Below, piece after piece: positions 4,913-7,734 of a stretch of 7,734 bases of DNA (position 1 is the stretch's first letter; every line of letters begins with the position of its first letter). Source of the stretch: an uncultured Acetatifactor sp. (GTDB lineage: Bacteria > Bacillota > Clostridia > Lachnospirales > Lachnospiraceae); NCBI GenBank assembly GCA_947631715.1, contig CANRMK010000109.1, forward strand, positions 1 through 7,734, read 5' to 3'. The position numbers were made by a program, and so were the translations under genes. Below the pieces are notes generated by a model, which saw only the letters and a program-made list of their open reading frames with translations, made no database searches and was not told the DNA's origin.

Positions 4913-6052
4913 ATGGTAGTAGGAATAAAGGACACAATGAAGCTGATCGGTATCTTAGTGATTGCGGGCTGCGCCGTTTTCGTATGTACTCTGTTCCTGA
5001 ATTACAATGTGGACCTGGCGGCAAGGAAAGGCGAAATACTAACGCAGGCCGGTATGGCAATGTATCAGGCACAGGTCTCAACGGGAAAGGTCGTGGCTGC
5101 CGTTTCAGGCGGGTGCCTGGCGCTCACATCTGTTGTGATGCTTCTTTTCTATATCAAGAATTACATAGATACCCACAGCAAAGAGCTTGGGATCTTGAAA
5201 GCCCTGGGGTATTCCAGCCTTAAGATCGCAAAGCGCTTTTGGGTGTTCGGGCTGAGCGTTTTTGTAGGTTGTGTGCTGGGCTATGTACTGGCATTTCTCT
5301 ATCTGCCATCCTTCTATGCGCTGCAGAACGCCGAACACCTTTTTCCCGAAATCAAGGTGCAGTTCCACTTATCTTTGGCGTTCCTTTTGATCGGCGTGCC
5401 TGCGATGGTTTTTTCAGTCTTAGCGGTCCTCTATGCCTGCCTGCGATTGAGGCGCCCTGTCCTCGATCTGTTGAGAGAAAAGCGGGAGCATAAGACGAAA
5501 GTCCCCAGGAGAGAAACAAGGGATAAGCCTTTCCTGAAGGCTCTGGCGGGAAGTACGATCCGGGAGAGAAAAGCCCTTGTGTTCTTTGTTGCATTTTCAG
5601 CATTCTGTTTCTCGGCCATGGTGCAGATGTCAATGTCCATGAAAGATCTTTCAAGCAGGACCATGGCGGTCATGATGATAACGATAGGTTTGATCTTAGC
5701 CTTTATGACACTCTTCCTATCGCTCTCCAGTGTAGTAAAGGGAAATACAAAGACCATCGCCATGATGAGAGTGTTCGGCTATCGATACAGGGATTGCAGC
5801 AGGGCTGTTCTGGGAGGTTACAGACCAATTTCTTACATTGGATTTGCAGTCGGTACGGTCTATCAGTATGTGCTGTTAAAAATGATGGTAGAGATCGTAT
5901 TTGCAGATGTAGACAATATGCCAGAATACGGCTTTGATCTGAAAATGTGCGCGGTCACATTTGTCTTATTTATCCTTGCCTATGAACTGGTGATGTACGG
6001 CTATTCTCAGCGGATCAGGAGATTGTCGCTCAAAAGTGTCATGCTGGAGTGA
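4913..6052 (+). CDS. FtsX-like ABC permease with two FtsX domains
   Basis: 379 residues. Hydrophobic segments at about 10-30, 61-81, 110-130, 153-177, 222-241, 250-272, 305-328 and 344-363 suggest eight helices in two halves. Each half carries the same kind of cytoplasmic coupling segment: THSKELGILKALGYS (88-102, nearly textbook FtsX) and NTKTIAMMRVFGYR (278-291). External loops are short (the largest about 30 residues), unlike MacB or BceB with their big outside domains. The halves are joined by a very basic linker (residues 178-220). It should form the membrane part for the ATPase encoded 4 nt upstream. The ATG at 4913 is preferred because it follows the ATPase stop directly (weak GGTGG at 4901-4905); starts at 4871 or 4892 would add a charged head read from ATPase DNA and cannot be excluded. 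Confidence 0.88.
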   Translation: MVVGIKDTMKLIGILVIAGCAVFVCTLFLNYNVDLAARKGEILTQAGMAMYQAQVSTGKVVAAVSGGCLALTSVVMLLFYIKNYIDTHSKELGILKALGYSSLKIAKRFWVFGLSVFVGCVLGYVLAFLYLPSFYALQNAEHLFPEIKVQFHLSLAFLLIGVPAMVFSVLAVLYACLRLRRPVLDLLREKREHKTKVPRRETRDKPFLKALAGSTIRERKALVFFVAFSAFCFSAMVQMSMSMKDLSSRTMAVMMITIGLILAFMTLFLSLSSVVKGNTKTIAMMRVFGYRYRDCSRAVLGGYRPISYIGFAVGTVYQYVLLKMMVEIVFADVDNMPEYGFDLKMCAVTFVLFILAYELVMYGYSQRIRRLSLKSVMLE

Positions 6053-6060
6053 TGGGGAAT

Positions 6061-6110
6061 CCATAAATTTTGTCCATAAAGCTTTTTTTCCCTACTAAGT
6101 AAGTAGAGGG
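6061..6110 (+). promoter_or_regulatory. Regulatory stretch before the sigma gene: direct repeat, T7 run, short palindrome
   Basis: CCATAAA occurs twice (6061-6067 and 6074-6080), 13 nt apart, followed by seven T (6083-6089) and by CTACT-AAGTA-AGTAG (6092-6106), an inverted repeat embedded between CCC and GGG. A loose sigma-A promoter can be drawn (TTGTCC 6070-6075, 17 nt, TACTAA 6093-6098) but matches poorly. A sigma factor of this kind might read its own promoter, so an unfamiliar promoter here is reasonable. No convincing terminator separates this from the FtsX gene. Confidence 0.35.
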
Positions 6111-6161
6111 TTGATAAAGCAGATTGCGAAAGGAGATTTGTGGCAACACAGGAGCAAATTT

Positions 6162-6710
6162 ATGGAAGATACGGAAATCATTGCATTATATGTGGAAAGG
6201 TCAGAATTTGCAATTCGGGAGACGGATATCAAATATAACGTCTTTTTGAAACGTCTGGTTTACAACATTTTAAGGGATACTCTGGATACGGAGGAGATTA
6301 TTGATGATACCTATATGGGAGCATGGAACGCCATACCGCCGACCATTCCAAACAGCCTGAAGCATTTCTTATCGCGGATTGCCCGGAATCTTTCTTTTGA
6401 CCGTCTTGATTACCGCCTGGCGGGGAAACGGAATGCCATTTTCGTGGAACTGGATGAATGTATTCCGGATATGCGGCAGAGTGTAGAAAGAGCGTGGGAG
6501 GCAAAAGAGATCGGGAATCTGCTGAATCACTATCTGGGAACGCTTGAGGGGAAAAGCTGCGCTGTCTTTCTGGGCAGATATTACTATTCCTACTCGATCA
6601 GCGAGCTGGCGGAGCAATACTCTCTCACGCAGCGGCAGGTGAAGTATATGCTTTCCAAAGCGAGGGACGGGCTGAGGAGGTATTTGGAAAAGGAGGGCGT
6701 GGCGGTATGA
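6162..6710 (+). CDS. RNA polymerase sigma factor, sigma-70/ECF-like
   Basis: 182 residues, the length of a two-domain (sigma2-sigma4) ECF-like factor. Region 2 spans about residues 8-90, with DTEEIIDDTYMGAWNAIPP (42-60) as region 2.2-like core binding and FLSRIARNLSFDRLDYR (69-85) as the -10 recognition part. Region 4 spans about 130-175, with ISELAEQYSLTQRQVKYMLSKARDGLRRYL as a clear helix-turn-helix for the -35 element. Such factors redirect RNA polymerase to envelope-stress or defence genes and are usually held by a membrane partner encoded next to them. The ATG at 6162 is chosen for AGGAG (6150-6154) 7 nt before it; a TTG at 6111 has no spaced ribosome site. The stop overlaps the partner's ATG (6707-6710), but that partner is broken, so control of this factor may be altered. 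Confidence 0.88.
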   Translation: MEDTEIIALYVERSEFAIRETDIKYNVFLKRLVYNILRDTLDTEEIIDDTYMGAWNAIPPTIPNSLKHFLSRIARNLSFDRLDYRLAGKRNAIFVELDECIPDMRQSVERAWEAKEIGNLLNHYLGTLEGKSCAVFLGRYYYSYSISELAEQYSLTQRQVKYMLSKARDGLRRYLEKEGVAV

Positions 6711-7524
6711 ATGCTTCTGTTTTAAATCAGGCGTTTCAGTATGTAGATGACAGATCCCATCGGTGCCTTCCGGTCCGCCTGCTCAGAACGAGGAATACGG
6801 CGGGAATGCGCAGCCGATTCCGGAGACCGGAATGCCAAACCAATTCATCGGCCTGTCGGGATATCAGGACAGTCCCGAGGCCCAGGCTCTGGCGGAGTGG
6901 CAGGCGTTTCTGGCAACTTACGATTCAGATTATGCTATTTTGGAGGAGATTGGGAATGGCCCCGCAGAGACAGACGATACAAAATATGGCTTATATAGTG
7001 TCTATACACAGGATATGGCGGATAAGCTGGAGGAGATCATACAGAAGTATGATTTGAAACTGCACACGGATATCAATGTAGTCAGCCAGGAGGAGCTGGT
7101 GTTTCGTGTTGGCGGAGAGTTTATGGGGGAGCCATTGAGAAGATATTGGGCCTATATTTATGAGGATGGCACTTTTCAATTTGACGGAGACATTGAACTG
7201 CAGGGTGGTGGAATGGTTGGCTTTCAGTTTACCCGGACTGTAAAGGGAACCCTTAATGAAACCTATCTGAATATTGGAGATGTGTCCGATTATCGGGAAT
7301 TTGAGTACGTTACTTCCGGCGGTGAAATGGTCATGTGTGCGCTGAGTCCAGATCACGCTCTGATATTTATGGATTCTGAAAGCTGCTTTATTCTCATGAA
7401 TGTCATGGGCGAGAGCAACTGTGGTATAACAGAGGACATTTTAGAAAACATAGCGGATTCCATTGATTTTACATTACTAAAGAATGTACAGGTGCCGGAG
7501 ATGAGGGGGGATTCCGTACCGTGA
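6707..7524 (+). pseudogene. Broken sigma-factor partner (probable anti-sigma/sensor) with deleted membrane-spanning middle
   Basis: The gene starts as expected: ATG at 6707 overlapping the sigma stop, AGGAGG at 6691-6696, and a head MNASVLNQAFQYVDDR that resembles cytoplasmic heads of partner proteins of clostridial sigma factors. From about 6755 this frame turns into Arg/Ser-rich nonsense and stops near 7057. The sensible continuation lies one frame back, open from 6751 to 7524: a Pro/Gln-rich linker (PSGPPAQNEEYGG), then a roughly 225-residue acidic domain with SPEAQALAEWQAFLATYDSD, YSVYTQDMADKLEEIIQKYDLKLH and a beta-rich C-terminal part. No membrane helix exists in either piece, although such partners normally have one between head and outer domain. 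So the middle was probably deleted out of frame. The 253-codon remainder could only start at GTG 6763 or a later ATG, with no ribosome site seen. The family assignment is from memory. Confidence 0.6.
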
Positions 7525-7603
7525 TGGCGATTGATTCGGAAAGTTCTCCGGCTATGGCAAAATAGATAATAGGGAAAAGTTCAGGTGACGAGGAGGAATT
7601 AAA

Positions 7604-7734
7604 ATGAAGCGTAGACATACTGTTTTTGGTATCATTGGAATCATAATCGGTGTTGTGCTGGCAGTGACGATCATCTGCGTGTTCGTGGCCGGTATAATCG
7701 TGCGGGCGGTGAAAGGTGGTCAGAAGGATGTGAT
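7604..7734 (+). CDS. Small membrane-anchored protein, N-terminal part (3' end outside window)
   Basis: A strong AGGAGG (7591-7596) sits 7 nt before the ATG at 7604, and the frame is open to the window end (43 complete codons). The protein starts MKRRH, then a single very hydrophobic helix (about residues 8-33, rich in Ile/Val/Gly) and a basic turn VKGGQKD. This is either an uncleaved signal anchor or a signal peptide; the positive residues before the helix favour the rest being outside. It lies 79 nt after the broken partner gene with no terminator visible between, so it may belong to the same sigma-factor operon. The family cannot be told from this piece. Confidence 0.7.
   Translation, partial: MKRRHTVFGIIGIIIGVVLAVTIICVFVAGIIVRAVKGGQKDV

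Noticed and set aside
6078..6089. T7 run after AAAGC as a terminator for the FtsX operon
   Set aside because: No stable GC-containing stem precedes the T run; GGGAA and TTCCC pairing would need a loop of about 28 nt with five pairs.
6140..6238. Short leader peptide from GTG 6140 with AAGGAG just upstream
   Set aside because: A 32-codon frame overlapping the sigma start with no recognisable content; the ribosome site at 6150-6154 and ATG 6162 explain the region better, though a leader cannot be fully excluded.
6745..6765. Programmed -1 frameshift joining the head and C-terminal domain of the sigma partner
   Set aside because: No X-XXY-YYZ slippery heptamer is present at the junction, and even a shifted product would lack the membrane helix.
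6707..7057. Continuous 116-codon frame downstream of the sigma gene as a real protein
   Set aside because: After the first 16 codons the composition becomes Arg/Ser-rich nonsense, while another frame over the same bases codes a sensible acidic domain; only the head is kept, as part of the broken gene.
7524..7565. Mini gene of 13 codons overlapping the stop of the broken partner
   Set aside because: Too short, no ribosome binding site, no recognisable content; probably chance.
1..7734. CRISPR array, tRNA, rRNA or insertion sequence
   Set aside because: No regularly spaced repeats beyond the single pair at 1144-1203, no tRNA-like cloverleaf with acceptor arms, and no transposase motifs or terminal repeats were seen.

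Overview
This window looks like chromosomal DNA from an anaerobic Firmicute of class Clostridia, most likely family Lachnospiraceae. The clues are strong GGAGG-type ribosome binding sites, consensus sigma-A promoters, moderate GC, dense one-strand operons, and family likenesses: BcrA/LanF-type ABC ATPase, compact FtsX-type exporter, clostridial sigma factor with an overlapping downstream partner. The species cannot be named from the sequence alone. Every gene I can support lies on the + strand.

Layout. (1) Positions 1-2684 hold an ABC-2-like export module: the C-terminal part of one membrane protein, a six-helix membrane protein overlapping it by 8 nt, a 128-nt gap with two copies of a palindromic repeat and another hairpin, a five-helix membrane protein, and last an ATPase with a Glu in the Q-loop, as in lantibiotic/bacitracin immunity transporters. 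(2) Positions 2694-3371 hold a HicA-HicB toxin-antitoxin pair on an AT-rich island (about 33% GC in hicA against about 60% in a sampled part of the upstream permease). It has its own strong promoter, and a palindrome overlaps the -35 box. (3) Positions 3448-3640 are purely regulatory: a long terminator stem, a perfect 26-bp AT palindrome, and a near-perfect extended -10 promoter. (4) Positions 3641-6052 are a TetR regulator, a LolD/MacB-type ATPase and a double-FtsX permease, tightly coupled, most simply a self-regulated drug or peptide efflux operon. (5) Positions 6162-7524 are a sigma-70/ECF-like factor followed by a broken partner gene. Sixteen N-terminal codons survive, then the reading frame shifts and the membrane-spanning middle is absent, leaving a roughly 250-codon open C-terminal domain. 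(6) From 7604 the start of a small membrane-anchored protein runs off the window.

How they may work together (inference): the window is a patchwork of envelope-stress and antimicrobial-defence cassettes (two ABC exporters, a TetR switch, an envelope-type sigma factor) with a toxin-antitoxin module inserted between the two exporters. I found no clearly new system. The best candidates for follow-up are the unusual multi-permease module with its twin palindromes, the deleted sigma-factor partner, the HicA variant lacking the usual histidine, and the 26-bp palindrome.
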